DNA from: Alphaproteobacteria bacterium
GTDB taxonomy: Bacteria > Pseudomonadota > Alphaproteobacteria > Caulobacterales > Aquidulcibacteraceae
NCBI GenBank assembly: GCA_027485915.1
Contig: JAIXQA010000074.1
Span: 1 to 55,082 of the forward strand
Direction of reading: 5' to 3'
Length of the DNA stretch: 55,082 nucleotides
Position 1 is the first letter of the stretch. Each line of letters opens with the position of its first letter. The translations under genes and the position numbers were made by a program. This document shows positions 25,899-35,430 of this stretch, piece after piece. The notes under the pieces were generated by a model that was not told the origin of the DNA, searched no databases, and saw nothing but the letters and a program-made list of their open reading frames with translations.

Positions 25899-27707
25899 AT
25901 GCGAGTCTCAACACATTTCTGGCAAAAAATAGGATCTTGCGCCCTTGCTGGCGGTATCGCTCTTGCCCCCATCCAAAGCGTCCAAGCCCAAACAAGTCCC
26001 ACTACAGCTATCGTCCGCCCGGGAGATCGCATTGCAGGGCCGGTCTTTGCTACCCGTAGCCCTGCCTATGGCATGAATGGGGCCGCAGCCACCGCCCATC
26101 CGATCGCGACACAAATCGCGATTGACACACTCAAGCAGGGCGGGACAGCGGTGGACGCTGCCATTGCCGCCAATGCGGCGTTAGGTTTGCTGGAGCCTAC
26201 CGGCAATGGTATCGGGGGAGACTTATTTGCCCTGATCTGGGACCCAAAAACGCAGCGACTTTATGGCGTTAATGGCTCTGGCCGCGCACCTATGGGCATG
26301 AGCCTTGCTGATCGTGCAGGACGCGAGGCCAAAATCAACACCCGAGTCCCCGCCAGCAGACCCTCTTTTGGTGGCCTGACTGTTACCGTCCCCGGGGCCG
26401 TCGATGCATGGTTTTCGATGCATAGCCGCTTTGGCAAATTGCCGATGGCGAAAATACTGGCCCCTACCATAACCTATGCCGAAGCTGGCACCCCCGTCCC
26501 GCCCGTGATTGCCTTTTACATGGCAAACAACCTCAGACGCCTCGAAGAGCGCGCAAAAGCCGGTGAAGTGGAAGAATTTGAAAATGCGCGCAAAACCTAT
26601 TTTGCAAATGGCAGCGTCAAAGCCGGCGAGATATTCAAAAACCCAGATCTAGCTAAAACGCTCCGATTAATCGCACGCGACGGAAGGGACGCTTTTTACA
26701 AAGGCACCATCGCACAGACTATTGATACCTATATGCGTCGCATTGGTGGCCCCCTACGGGCAAGTGACCTTGCCGCTCACTCAAGTGAGTGGGTTGAGCC
26801 GATCTCGGTCAATTATCGCGGCCATGACATATGGCAATTGCCACCTAACAGCCAAGGCGTCACGACGCTTCAAATGTTGGGCATCCTCAATCAGTTTGAT
26901 ATGGCGGCGGCTGGCTTCGGCACGGCAGAAAGCCTACATTTGCAGATTGAAGCCAAACGCCTTGCCTTTGAAGATCGCGCCAAGTTCTTAGCCGATCCCG
27001 CCTTTGCCAAAGTGCCTACCAGAGGGCTCATAGATCCAAGCTATTTGAAAGGCCGCGCTGAGCTGATTGATCCCGCCAAGGCGAAAGTTGAGGTTAGTGC
27101 GGGTGACCCCAGTCAGTTTGAAAAAGGCGACACGACCTTCTTGGTGACTTCAGATTCCAGCGGGATGATGGTTGCGTTGATCCAGTCCAATTACCGCGGC
27201 ATGGGTTCTGGCTTGGTTGCCGATGGTTTGGGCTTTATGTTCCAAAACAGGGGCGAGGCATTCTCGCTTGATCCGGCTTCGCCCAATGTCTATGCGCCTG
27301 GCAAGCGCCCGTTCCACACCATTATTCCGGGCTTTGTCACGAAGGATAATCAAGCCTTTATGGCTTTTGGTGTCATGGGCGGGGCGATGCAGCCCCAAGG
27401 CCAAGCCCAGATTGTCGTAAATATGATCGATTATGGCTTAGACGCTCAATCCGCAGGAGACGCGCCTCGTTGGCGGCATGAAGGGGGCTGCGAACCCGAA
27501 GGCGGCTGTAAGCCTGGGCTTGGTCGTGTCGCTCTTGAATCAGGTTATCCCGATGCCACCCGTGCGGGCCTTATCAAAAAGGGGTGGACGGTGAGTGGCG
27601 CAGATGGCGATTTCGGGGGCTATCAAGCCATTAAACGCGACCCGAGAACCGGAGTATATGAGGCGGCAACCGAGAGTCGCAAGGATGGGACTGCTTTGGC
27701 CTATTAG
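25899..27707 (+). CDS. ggt: Gamma-glutamyltransferase family hydrolase, exported
   Basis: Ntn-hydrolase of 602 residues with a signal peptide (1-31, ending SVQAQ). The precursor should cleave itself before the nucleophile, Thr at about 412 in GDTTFLV, into large and small subunits. Conserved blocks are TGNGIGGDLFALIW near the N-terminus and, in the small subunit, FGVMGGAMQPQGQAQ. The latter is typical of the YwrD/cephalosporin-acylase-like branch rather than the classical glutathione-cleaving branch. I chose the ATG at 25899 (AGGGGG upstream). The frame opens earlier with a GTG at 25842, which would mask the signal peptide. Divergent from the M16 protease and followed by a strong terminator. 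Confidence 0.9.
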   Translation: MRVSTHFWQKIGSCALAGGIALAPIQSVQAQTSPTTAIVRPGDRIAGPVFATRSPAYGMNGAAATAHPIATQIAIDTLKQGGTAVDAAIAANAALGLLEPTGNGIGGDLFALIWDPKTQRLYGVNGSGRAPMGMSLADRAGREAKINTRVPASRPSFGGLTVTVPGAVDAWFSMHSRFGKLPMAKILAPTITYAEAGTPVPPVIAFYMANNLRRLEERAKAGEVEEFENARKTYFANGSVKAGEIFKNPDLAKTLRLIARDGRDAFYKGTIAQTIDTYMRRIGGPLRASDLAAHSSEWVEPISVNYRGHDIWQLPPNSQGVTTLQMLGILNQFDMAAAGFGTAESLHLQIEAKRLAFEDRAKFLADPAFAKVPTRGLIDPSYLKGRAELIDPAKAKVEVSAGDPSQFEKGDTTFLVTSDSSGMMVALIQSNYRGMGSGLVADGLGFMFQNRGEAFSLDPASPNVYAPGKRPFHTIIPGFVTKDNQAFMAFGVMGGAMQPQGQAQIVVNMIDYGLDAQSAGDAPRWRHEGGCEPEGGCKPGLGRVALESGYPDATRAGLIKKGWTVSGADGDFGGYQAIKRDPRTGVYEAATESRKDGTALAY

Positions 27708-27733
27708 GGCAAAGTGCATGGTGGTCGAAGTCC

Positions 27734-27767
27734 AAGGGGCAGTCGCTGACTGCCCCTTCTTTGTTTT
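27734..27767 (+). terminator. Rho-independent terminator after the gamma-glutamyltransferase gene
   Basis: A perfect 11-bp stem AAGGGGCAGTC / GACTGCCCCTT with a 3-nt loop (GCT), followed by CTTTGTTTT. It starts 27 bp after the ggt stop codon. Confidence 0.9.
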
Positions 27768-27892
27768 CCGCCGTGGTGCCGAACATGAACGGAAGTGAAA
27801 TGGCAACCTCAGAGGTCGTTCAGATGGCGCGCTTTAAAGAAGTGTCATCGCCCCAAGCACTTGGACTTGGAGCTTGCCTCAGGAGACTGAAG

Positions 27893-28489
27893 ATGAAGAA
27901 AGCTCTGATACTTGCCCTCGTTGGCCTGACCACACTTGCCAGCGCCCCTGCTGCTGAAGCCCAACGCTTTGACCGCAGCCGTCCGTCAATCACCCTTTAT
28001 GCTGGAACTGACTTCCGCGGACAGGCGGTGACCATTACTGGCGATGTCCCTGATTTACGCCAACTCAATTTCGATGAAGCAGCCGGGAGCCTGATCGCGC
28101 GCGGGGACTGGCAAGTCTGCCTCGATCCCGATTATGGAAGCCGCTGCCGCACCTACAGCGACCGCATCCCAAATCTTGAATCGTTCAAAGGGCGCATTTC
28201 CTCGGTGCGTTACATCGGCCGCGGCGGCTTTGGTAATCCAGGGTTCGGGGGCGGTTTCGGTGGCGGCGGTTTTGGCCCTCCGGGCGGTGGCTACAGCAGC
28301 CCGCCTCGCTATAATGGGCAGACAACAACAGGCCGTGCGACCGTGTTCTTTCCGGGGACCATCTCACAAGGTCAGTTTGGTGGCCGAGCTGATGCGAACC
28401 AATTCTGCCGCGACCAAGGCCTGCGCGACGCGGTTTATTCGGGCCAAGATCGCAATGGTAATCTGGAAGACGTGCTCTGCCGTCGGTAG
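27893..28489 (+). CDS. Exported beta/gamma-crystallin-like protein
   Basis: Secreted protein of 198 residues. The signal peptide (1-23) ends near AAEAQ. Residues about 30-105 resemble a beta/gamma-crystallin fold (ITLYAGTDFRGQAVTI, then a SLIARGDWQVCLDPDYGSRC segment), a domain that often binds calcium. A glycine-rich linker (about 110-140, FGGGFGGGGFGPPGGG) and a C-terminal domain with two Cys follow (NQFCRDQGL, EDVLCRR). I chose the ATG at 27893 because AGGAG lies 7 bases upstream. The frame is open further upstream to 27761. Possible roles are stress or envelope stability; the sequence does not show the function. Followed by a shared bidirectional terminator. Confidence 0.8.
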   Translation: MKKALILALVGLTTLASAPAAEAQRFDRSRPSITLYAGTDFRGQAVTITGDVPDLRQLNFDEAAGSLIARGDWQVCLDPDYGSRCRTYSDRIPNLESFKGRISSVRYIGRGGFGNPGFGGGFGGGGFGPPGGGYSSPPRYNGQTTTGRATVFFPGTISQGQFGGRADANQFCRDQGLRDAVYSGQDRNGNLEDVLCRR

Positions 28490-28511
28490 ATTGCTGAAGG
28501 CCCAATTCGAA

Positions 28512-28541
28512 AAAGGCCGCGGTGTCACCACCGCGGCCTTT
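28512..28541. terminator. Bidirectional terminator between convergent genes
   Basis: Stem GGCCGCGGTG / CACCGCGGCC (10 bp, 4-nt loop), flanked by AAA on one side and TTT on the other, so that both strands read as hairpin plus T-run. It serves the crystallin-like gene and the convergent TonB-dependent receptor. Confidence 0.92.
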
Positions 28542-28564
28542 CCTTTTAACGGCTGTCTTGCCGA

Positions 28565-31090
28565 TTAGAAGTCGAGCGAAACGCGACCATACACATAGCG
28601 GCCAGAGAAGCCGAATGGCGAATAACGCGAGAAGGCTGTTGCGCCAGAGTTATTCAAGGTCGTGAAGGTCGATGGTGTCAGGACTGTGGTGCCTGGCGTC
28701 TTGCGTGGATAAACGTCCGTTGCGTTTTCAACGCCCAAGGTCAGGCTGATCTTGTCGGTCACCTTGTAGCGGCCTTCGATGTCAAACAGGACTTCGGGGG
28801 TCAGCTTGATATCACGTGCGGCATCGGTACCTGGCTCGGTCACTTCACCATAATAAGTGGCCTTAAAGGTCGCACCGAATTTGCCAAGGCTCCAATTGGT
28901 GTTGAACGAAGCCTTTTGCTTTGGCTGGCCTTCGGTCAAGGTCAAGGTGTTGATACGGTTGAACAATTGGGTTGGGGTCAAGCCAATTGCGGCCAAAGCT
29001 GGGATGACTGGGGTCTTGTCCAGTTTGGTTTCGTTGACGCTCATACTTCCGGTGAAGTCAAAGCGACCAAAATCGTTGCGCAAACGGTAGCTAGCAACCA
29101 AATCTGCGCCCTTGGTGGTGCTGTCCACACCGTTCAGGAAGAAGCGAACAGCGTTGATGCCGACGATGCCATTGGCGGCCAACAAGGTCGATACAGCCGG
29201 TTGGTTCAAGTTCTCTGACAATACGATGCGGTCAGAAAGCTCAATTTGATAGGCGTCTAAGGTGACATTGAAATCACCAAAGCGCAAAACACCGCCGAGT
29301 GAGTAGTTCACCGATTCTTCTGGTTTCAACTCTGTGCCGCCTAAAGCGCGACCAATACGAGATGTCGATGGCACGGTTAGGATTTCCAGAGGCACACCTG
29401 CAACCACATTGGTGGAGGAGGCGGTGAAGAATTGCTGTTGCAAACTTGGTGCACGGAAACCATTGGAAACCGAACCCCGCAGCGCGAAGACTTCGTTGAA
29501 GTCGTAGCGACCTGAGACCTTGCCGCTGACATTGTTGCCAAAGTCTGTGTAGTCTTCGACGCGAACGGCACCCGACACCAACAAAGCGTCCGTTACATTG
29601 ACTTCTAGGTCGATGTAACCGCCGATCGCGTCACGCGAAACGCCGATTTCGTTAGATGGCTTGAAGCCACCAAAGCCCTGTGAACCAGCAACAAAGGTAC
29701 CTTGCTGGAAGTAAGAGCCTGGCTCACCCTCAAAGATCTCATAATGGTCCCGACGGGCTTCAAGGCCGACAGCAACGTTCAGATCAGAGGCCAAACCAAC
29801 GTTGTAGCCCTTTACTGCCGCCAAGTTGACGACGGTTTGGGTGTTGTTGAAGCCACCTGCATTGAACGAGGTTGGGCTAGCAACGCCCAACGAGCGGTTC
29901 AAAGTATCACGGATCACGAATTCCATTTCGTTGAAGCCGCGATTCACGCTGAGATCCACATCCCAGCCATTCCACTTAGTGTCTAGGCCCAGCGCAAACG
30001 AGTTATCGGTGATGAGGGAATTGATCTTCGGCAAGAAACCATTTGGATAGATTTCAACGACGTTACGGCTGTCAGCTGGCCAACGGAAGAAGGCTGCCGA
30101 CGTGGAATCGCGGCCTTGGACACTAGCCCAGCCATACACTCGAGTGGTGTCAGTCAGATCAATGCTGGCATTGGCAAACAAAGTGCCTTGAATCAACTCA
30201 CCATCGCCATATTGTTGATTCCAACGGTTGATGGTCGCTTCACGTGGGTCGAGAGCACCGCTTGGAAGCAAATTATACAGGCGGCGGGTGTCATAGCCTT
30301 GGCGGTTAATCGACTCGCGGTTTTGAATTTCTGCTGCGAGTGTCAAAGAGCCATTTTCAAACAAAGGCAGGCCGACCCAAGCATTCACCGTGGTCGTCGC
30401 ACCATCATTCGCGTCGCGCGAACGGATAGATTGCCAACTTGGGTTTGCAACGATGTTTGCCGCCGTGAAGTTGGTGGTGCCGTTTGGCAAGGCTGGGGCT
30501 GGGTCAGTGTTCACCGTGGTTTGGCGCTGGCCATAGGAAACCGTGACATTGCCACCCTCGCGGCGTTGCTTGAGGCGCAAGTTGATCACGCCGGCAATCG
30601 CGTCAGACCCATATTGAGCGGACGCACCATCGCGGAGTACTTCAACGGATTCGAGAATGCCAGTTGGAATGGTGTTCAAGTCAACTGACGAAGAACCACG
30701 GCCGATCGAGCCGTTGATGTTGACCAAGGATGCGGTGTGACGACGCTTGCCATTCACAAGCACCAATGTTTGGTCTGGTGCCAAGCCGCGCAATGTGGCG
30801 GGACGAACGGAGTCGGTACCGTCCACGATGGCAGGACGAGGGAAATTGAAGCTTGGCAAAGCGGTTGCCAATTGTTGGTTCAACTCTGGAGAACCTTGTT
30901 GAGCCAATTGTGCGGATGATACAACGTCAACAGGTGCGGCGGTGCTGAGTGCAGAGCGTGCAGCTACCCGAGTACCGGTCACAACAACAACTTCGGCTTC
31001 CTGGGTAGCAGGTGCCTCTTGCGCAACCGCTGGCACAGCCATAGCGGCAGCGCCCATCGCGATGATCATCGCGCGAATAGAAATGTCCAT
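28565..31090 (-). CDS. TonB-dependent outer-membrane receptor
   Basis: Outer-membrane active transporter of 841 residues. Signal peptide 1-24 (AVPAVAQ). The plug domain begins with EVVVVTGTRV and contains LRGLAPDQTLVLVNGKRRH and DGASAQYGSDAIAGVINLRL. The beta-barrel follows and ends with RVSLDF, the terminal aromatic typical of barrels. I chose the ATG at 31090 with AGAGGA upstream. An upstream in-frame ATG at 31126 would precede the signal peptide. The substrate is unknown. The closest relative in the window is the receptor at 52208. Divergent from an acyl-CoA synthetase gene 250 bp away, in a gap where I see no clear regulatory motif. Confidence 0.95.
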   Translation of the reverse strand: MDISIRAMIIAMGAAAMAVPAVAQEAPATQEAEVVVVTGTRVAARSALSTAAPVDVVSSAQLAQQGSPELNQQLATALPSFNFPRPAIVDGTDSVRPATLRGLAPDQTLVLVNGKRRHTASLVNINGSIGRGSSSVDLNTIPTGILESVEVLRDGASAQYGSDAIAGVINLRLKQRREGGNVTVSYGQRQTTVNTDPAPALPNGTTNFTAANIVANPSWQSIRSRDANDGATTTVNAWVGLPLFENGSLTLAAEIQNRESINRQGYDTRRLYNLLPSGALDPREATINRWNQQYGDGELIQGTLFANASIDLTDTTRVYGWASVQGRDSTSAAFFRWPADSRNVVEIYPNGFLPKINSLITDNSFALGLDTKWNGWDVDLSVNRGFNEMEFVIRDTLNRSLGVASPTSFNAGGFNNTQTVVNLAAVKGYNVGLASDLNVAVGLEARRDHYEIFEGEPGSYFQQGTFVAGSQGFGGFKPSNEIGVSRDAIGGYIDLEVNVTDALLVSGAVRVEDYTDFGNNVSGKVSGRYDFNEVFALRGSVSNGFRAPSLQQQFFTASSTNVVAGVPLEILTVPSTSRIGRALGGTELKPEESVNYSLGGVLRFGDFNVTLDAYQIELSDRIVLSENLNQPAVSTLLAANGIVGINAVRFFLNGVDSTTKGADLVASYRLRNDFGRFDFTGSMSVNETKLDKTPVIPALAAIGLTPTQLFNRINTLTLTEGQPKQKASFNTNWSLGKFGATFKATYYGEVTEPGTDAARDIKLTPEVLFDIEGRYKVTDKISLTLGVENATDVYPRKTPGTTVLTPSTFTTLNNSGATAFSRYSPFGFSGRYVYGRVSLDF

Positions 31091-31340
31091 TTTTTTGCTT
31101 GTCCTCTTTTGTGGATGAGTATCCACGGGCGTCGCATGTGACCCTCGAGCAAGTCAGTTTCAAGTCAACGCACACCCTAATCATAGCTTCAATGAAGCAA
31201 ATCGCGGCCTTAACAGGTGAGATGTTGCACAATGGTCACAATTTCGGGTTCACAGGTTCCTGACTTGCATCCGAGAGCGCGGGGTGCAACGACTAAGGCA
31301 GCGCCGAGATCGCCAAGAATCTCGCACTTGGGAGACGACT

Positions 31341-32882
31341 ATGCATCCAGTACATCATGCCGCACAAACACCGGACAAGCCCGCAATCATCATGGCAGGC
31401 TCTGGCCAGACCCTGAGTTATTTAGAGCTCAATGCAAGATCTAACCAAGTCGCCCATCTCTTGCGTGGTCAAGGGCTGAAGGCAGGCGACGCGATTGCAG
31501 TTTTGCTTGACAATTGTCCCGATTATTTTGAGATCGCTTGGGGTGCCCAGCGTGCAGGTCTTTATTTCACCTGCCTCTCCACCAAACTTCAAGTCGATGA
31601 AATCGCATATATTTTGACAGATTCTCACGCCAAAATCCTGTTTGTTGGCGCAAATTACCTTCCACTTGCTGAAGAGGCCTTGAGCCAAGCGGGGGTAAAA
31701 ATCCCGGTTCTTGTCGTTGGCGGTGCAACCAAAGGCCACACAGCTTACGCAGAAGTCCGTCAGCTGGAACCCACTGCACCAATTGCCGACGAAAGTGCAG
31801 GGGCCGATATGCTCTACTCGTCGGGCACCACAGGCCGGCCCAAGGGCATCAAAATCCCTCTGACGGGCGCGCCCATTGATGCGCCCAATGCATTACAGAT
31901 GATGGCGCAAGCCATTTATGGGATCTCTGCAGATAGCCAGTATCTCTCGCCCGCGCCGCTCTATCATGCCGCCCCTTTGCGTTGGTGCATGTCGGTTCAC
32001 AAGATTGGCGGGACCGTTGTTGTAATGGAGAAGTTTGAGCCGGAGGCTTATCTGGCCACAGTAGAGCGGCACCGCATCACCGACAGCCAATTAGTGCCAA
32101 CCATGTTTGTGCGCATGTTGAAGCTCGATGAAGCAATTCGCAAATCCTATGACCTCTCATCTCTCAAAATGGCCGTGCATGCCGCTGCCCCCTGCCCGAT
32201 TGCAATCAAGCAGCAAATGATGGATTGGTGGGGGCCGATCATCCATGAATACTATGCGGGTACAGAGGGCAATGGCTTTTGTACCATCTCGCCACAGGAT
32301 TGGTTGCGCAAAAAAGGTAGTGTCGGCAGAGCCCTCTTGGGCGAACTACGCATCGTTGGTGAAGATGGTGAAGTTGTGCCGACTGGGGAGTCGGGGACTG
32401 TTTTCTTCGCCAATGGGCCACAATTTGAGTATCATAACAGCCCAGAAAAGACAGCCGATAGCCGTAATGCTTTGGGCTGGTCGACCTTGGGTGACGTTGG
32501 CTATGTTGATGAGGAAGGCTTCCTTTTCCTGACAGATCGCAAAGCTTTCATGATCATTTCAGGTGGGGTCAATATCTATCCGCAAGAAAGCGAAAACGTT
32601 CTGGTCACGCATCCGAAAGTGGCGGATGTGGCGGTCTTTGGTGTGCCGAACGAAGAGTTTGGCGAAGAGGTCAAAGCCGTGGTTCAGCCAATGAATATGG
32701 ACGACGCTGGCCCCGAGTTAGAGGCTGAACTTTTGGCCTTCTGCCGCGCCAGCATTAGCCATGTAAAGGCCCCTCGTTCCATCGACTTTATGGCGGAATT
32801 GCCACGTTATCCCACTGGTAAATTGTACAAGCGGCTGCTACGCGACCGCTATTGGGCCGGTCGGGAGAGCAAGCTTGTTTGA
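31341..32882 (+). CDS. Acyl-CoA synthetase (AMP-forming), fatty-acid/aryl CoA-ligase type
   Basis: ANL-superfamily ligase of 513 residues. The P-loop MLYSSGTTGRPKGI, the YYAGTEGNG acyl-pocket segment, the LTDRKAFMIISGGVNIYP hinge and the C-terminal lysine region YPTGKLYKRLL are present and complete. It activates an unknown carboxylic acid to its CoA thioester. I chose the ATG at 31341 with GGGAG upstream. The frame is open from 31284. The 3' end overlaps by 8 bp the TTG start of a methyltransferase gene. The acyl substrate could be a medium/long fatty acid or an aromatic acid. Confidence 0.92.
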   Translation: MHPVHHAAQTPDKPAIIMAGSGQTLSYLELNARSNQVAHLLRGQGLKAGDAIAVLLDNCPDYFEIAWGAQRAGLYFTCLSTKLQVDEIAYILTDSHAKILFVGANYLPLAEEALSQAGVKIPVLVVGGATKGHTAYAEVRQLEPTAPIADESAGADMLYSSGTTGRPKGIKIPLTGAPIDAPNALQMMAQAIYGISADSQYLSPAPLYHAAPLRWCMSVHKIGGTVVVMEKFEPEAYLATVERHRITDSQLVPTMFVRMLKLDEAIRKSYDLSSLKMAVHAAAPCPIAIKQQMMDWWGPIIHEYYAGTEGNGFCTISPQDWLRKKGSVGRALLGELRIVGEDGEVVPTGESGTVFFANGPQFEYHNSPEKTADSRNALGWSTLGDVGYVDEEGFLFLTDRKAFMIISGGVNIYPQESENVLVTHPKVADVAVFGVPNEEFGEEVKAVVQPMNMDDAGPELEAELLAFCRASISHVKAPRSIDFMAELPRYPTGKLYKRLLRDRYWAGRESKLV

Positions 32883-33717
32883 AGGTAAAAACCAAGCGCA
32901 GAAAGAACTTTGGAACACATTTGCGGGGGAACGTTGGACGAGGCGGCAAGTCGATATTGACGCGATGCTGGCTGGTTTCACGCAAGCCTTGATGCAGGCC
33001 TCTGGCCTAGAGGGCATTGCCCCGCAAAAGGTTCTCGATGTCGGCTGTGGCTCGGGTGAAACCTCTTTGATAATTGCCGACCTTGGCCACAAAGTGACCG
33101 GGGTTGATATCTCAACTTCCTTGCTGGCCTTGGCTCAAAAACGCGCCGGGGACCGTGCTGGCGTGACCTTCGTGGAGGCTGATGCATCTGAAGCTAAATT
33201 TGACAGCCCGTTTGACCTGTTGATCTCGCGCTTTGGTGTGATGTTTTTCGACGATCCCACAGCTGCCTTCACGCATATGGTTCAGCAAGTAAAGCCCGGC
33301 GGACGCGTGGTGTTTGTTTGCTGGCGTCCCCCGGCAGAGAACGAATGGGTGACCATGCCGATGCAGGTCTTGGTCAGCGTTGCAGAACCACCGCCGCCAC
33401 CGCCTCCTGAAGCACCCAGCCCGTTTGCATTTGCCAATCCCGAACGAACAAAAGCGATTTTGGAAGCAGCCGGTTTGACCGATGTTCAGTTCACTCCGGT
33501 TGATGCTTCCATGTCGATGGGCTTTGGCAAGGGTGCGATCAAATCCGCTGATTTCGTGATGGAAGTTGGCCCCGCAGCCCTTCCAATCGCGCAATTGCCA
33601 CCAGAGACCATTGCGATGGTGCGCGAGAGAATGGAATTGGCGATTCTGCCGCGTCTCAAGGATGGCTACCTCTCGCTGGGCGGGGCGATCTGGGTCGTTG
33701 AAGCGCGCAAGCCTTAA
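32875..33717 (+). CDS. Class I SAM-dependent methyltransferase
   Basis: Methyltransferase of 280 residues. Motif I is VLDVGCGSGETS (about 45-56), followed by VTGVDIS and the FDLLISRFGVMFFDD block common in UbiE/methyltransferase-11 proteins. A run of seven prolines lies at about 171-177, a likely EF-P-dependent stall site. Translation begins at TTG (CGGGAGAGCAAGC upstream) within the last codons of the acyl-CoA synthetase gene, so the two are translationally coupled. The substrate is unknown. Only 11 bp separate its stop from that of the convergent nadE. Confidence 0.85.
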   Translation: MFEGKNQAQKELWNTFAGERWTRRQVDIDAMLAGFTQALMQASGLEGIAPQKVLDVGCGSGETSLIIADLGHKVTGVDISTSLLALAQKRAGDRAGVTFVEADASEAKFDSPFDLLISRFGVMFFDDPTAAFTHMVQQVKPGGRVVFVCWRPPAENEWVTMPMQVLVSVAEPPPPPPPEAPSPFAFANPERTKAILEAAGLTDVQFTPVDASMSMGFGKGAIKSADFVMEVGPAALPIAQLPPETIAMVRERMELAILPRLKDGYLSLGGAIWVVEARKP

Positions 33718-33728
33718 GGGCCGACAAT

Positions 33729-35399
33729 TCAGGGCTTATCGCGATACTTATTGGTGATGGGATAGCGCCGGTCGCGACCAAAGTTGCGCGTGCCGATCTT
33801 GACCCCGGGAGGCGCTTGGCGGCGCTTATATTCGGCGACATAGAGCAAGTTCTGGATACGGTGCACCACGGCTGGATCGTGGCCACGCGCGATCACATCT
33901 TCAATCTCGGCCTCTTCCTCAACAAAGCCATGCAACATGTCATCAAGCGCCGGATAGGGCGGCAAGCTGTCTTGATCCGTTTGATTTTCGCGTAATTCCG
34001 CCGAGGGGGCTTTGTCGATAATGCGTTGGGGAATGACCTCGCCAACCGCACCAAGGCCGATGTGGCACATATGCGCATTCCGCCAACGGGAAAGTGCATA
34101 AACCTCCATCTTATATAGGTCTTTCAGCGCATTATAGCCGCCACACATGTCGCCATAGAGCGTTGCATAGCCAACTGCCATCTCGCTCTTATTGCCAGTC
34201 GTTAAAACCATGTGACCAAATTTGTTGGATAAGGCCATAAGCAGCACAGCGCGGCTGCGACTTTGGATGTTTTCCTCAGCAATCCCGGTTTGCGTGCCAG
34301 CAAATTGGCCACTTAGCATCTGCTCGAATGCTTCGACCGCTGGCTCAATCGAAATCACATCATAAGGAATGGATAAGCGGCGCGCATTGTCTGCCGCATC
34401 TTCCAGACTGTCTTGACTAGTGTAGCGCGAGGGCATCATCACACAACGCACGCGATCTGGACCAAGGGCATCAGCGGCGACCGCGGCACTCAGGCCAGAA
34501 TCGATTCCGCCGGACAGGCCCAAAAGTACACCGGGAAAACCGTTCTTATTCACATAATCCCGCAAGGACAGCACCATCGCGGCATAATCTGCGGCCTCAC
34601 CCTCGACTTGGTCGCGTTGTTCTGCTTGCACGCATACCCAGCGATCAGCTTGTTTCTGCCATGTCGCTCCCGATAGGCTTTCTTCAAAATTGGGGAGAGA
34701 TTGAACGCAGGCCCCATCCGCATCCAAAGCAAAACTGCCCCCGTCAAAGCAAAGCTCATCCTGTCCGCCTACTTGATTGACATAGATGAGCGGAAGGCCT
34801 GTTTCAGATACTCGCGAGCGCGCGCTGGCTAAACGCTCTTGCTTGACGGGGCGGCGATAAGGTGAGCCATTGGGAACAATGAGAAGCTCTGCCCCCTGCT
34901 GCTTAAGGCTCTCGGTCACGCGATCAAACCAAATGTCTTCACAAATAGGGATGCCGACCGAGACGCCCGCAAGGGTTACAGGGGTTGGCAAAGGCCCGGC
35001 ATCAAAGACGCGCTTTTCGTCAAATACCGCATAATTTGGCAATTCATGCTTAAACCGCAGGTCGGCCACACGTCCGTCATGAAGAATTGCCACGGCATTA
35101 AACAGACCGTTGTCATTCCGCCAAGGCGTCCCGATTATGACGGTCAAAGCCGTACCAGCCGTTAAAGCAGCCAATTCAAAAGTTGCTTCGCGGCAGTCCT
35201 TTACTGCCGCTGGCTTTAAGACTAAATCTTCCGGTGGATAGCCAATCAGAAACAATTCTGTGAAAACAAGGATATCCGCACCAAGGCTGATAGCCTCCTT
35301 TAAGCTTCTTTTGGCTTTATCGAGATTGCCCCAAATGTCACCCACAATCGGGTTCAATTGGGCAGAAAGAATGTGCAGCTTGCTTGGGGTCTGGCTCAT
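33729..35399 (-). CDS. nadE: Glutamine-dependent NAD+ synthetase
   Basis: Two-domain enzyme of 556 residues that makes NAD+ from nicotinate adenine dinucleotide with glutamine as nitrogen donor. An N-terminal nitrilase-type amidase domain has the Glu-Lys-Cys triad visible in TELFLIGYPPEDL, KHELPNYAVFDE and GIPICEDIWF. A linker and the C-terminal synthetase domain follow, with the ATP pyrophosphatase motif LGLSGGIDSGLSA and TTGNKSEMAVGYATLYGDM. ATG start. The length is typical of the shorter bacterial glutamine-dependent type. Convergent with the methyltransferase; followed upstream by a Gfo/Idh/MocA gene on the same strand. Confidence 0.96.
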   Translation of the reverse strand: MSQTPSKLHILSAQLNPIVGDIWGNLDKAKRSLKEAISLGADILVFTELFLIGYPPEDLVLKPAAVKDCREATFELAALTAGTALTVIIGTPWRNDNGLFNAVAILHDGRVADLRFKHELPNYAVFDEKRVFDAGPLPTPVTLAGVSVGIPICEDIWFDRVTESLKQQGAELLIVPNGSPYRRPVKQERLASARSRVSETGLPLIYVNQVGGQDELCFDGGSFALDADGACVQSLPNFEESLSGATWQKQADRWVCVQAEQRDQVEGEAADYAAMVLSLRDYVNKNGFPGVLLGLSGGIDSGLSAAVAADALGPDRVRCVMMPSRYTSQDSLEDAADNARRLSIPYDVISIEPAVEAFEQMLSGQFAGTQTGIAEENIQSRSRAVLLMALSNKFGHMVLTTGNKSEMAVGYATLYGDMCGGYNALKDLYKMEVYALSRWRNAHMCHIGLGAVGEVIPQRIIDKAPSAELRENQTDQDSLPPYPALDDMLHGFVEEEAEIEDVIARGHDPAVVHRIQNLLYVAEYKRRQAPPGVKIGTRNFGRDRRYPITNKYRDKP

Positions 35400-35430
35400 A
35401 CGCCTAAACTAACCCGATGTCTCGCTTGGT

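Noticed and set aside
30116-30688. Plus-strand ORF of 190 codons opposite the first TonB-dependent receptor
   Set aside because: Antisense shadow of an intact receptor; no start signal or domain.
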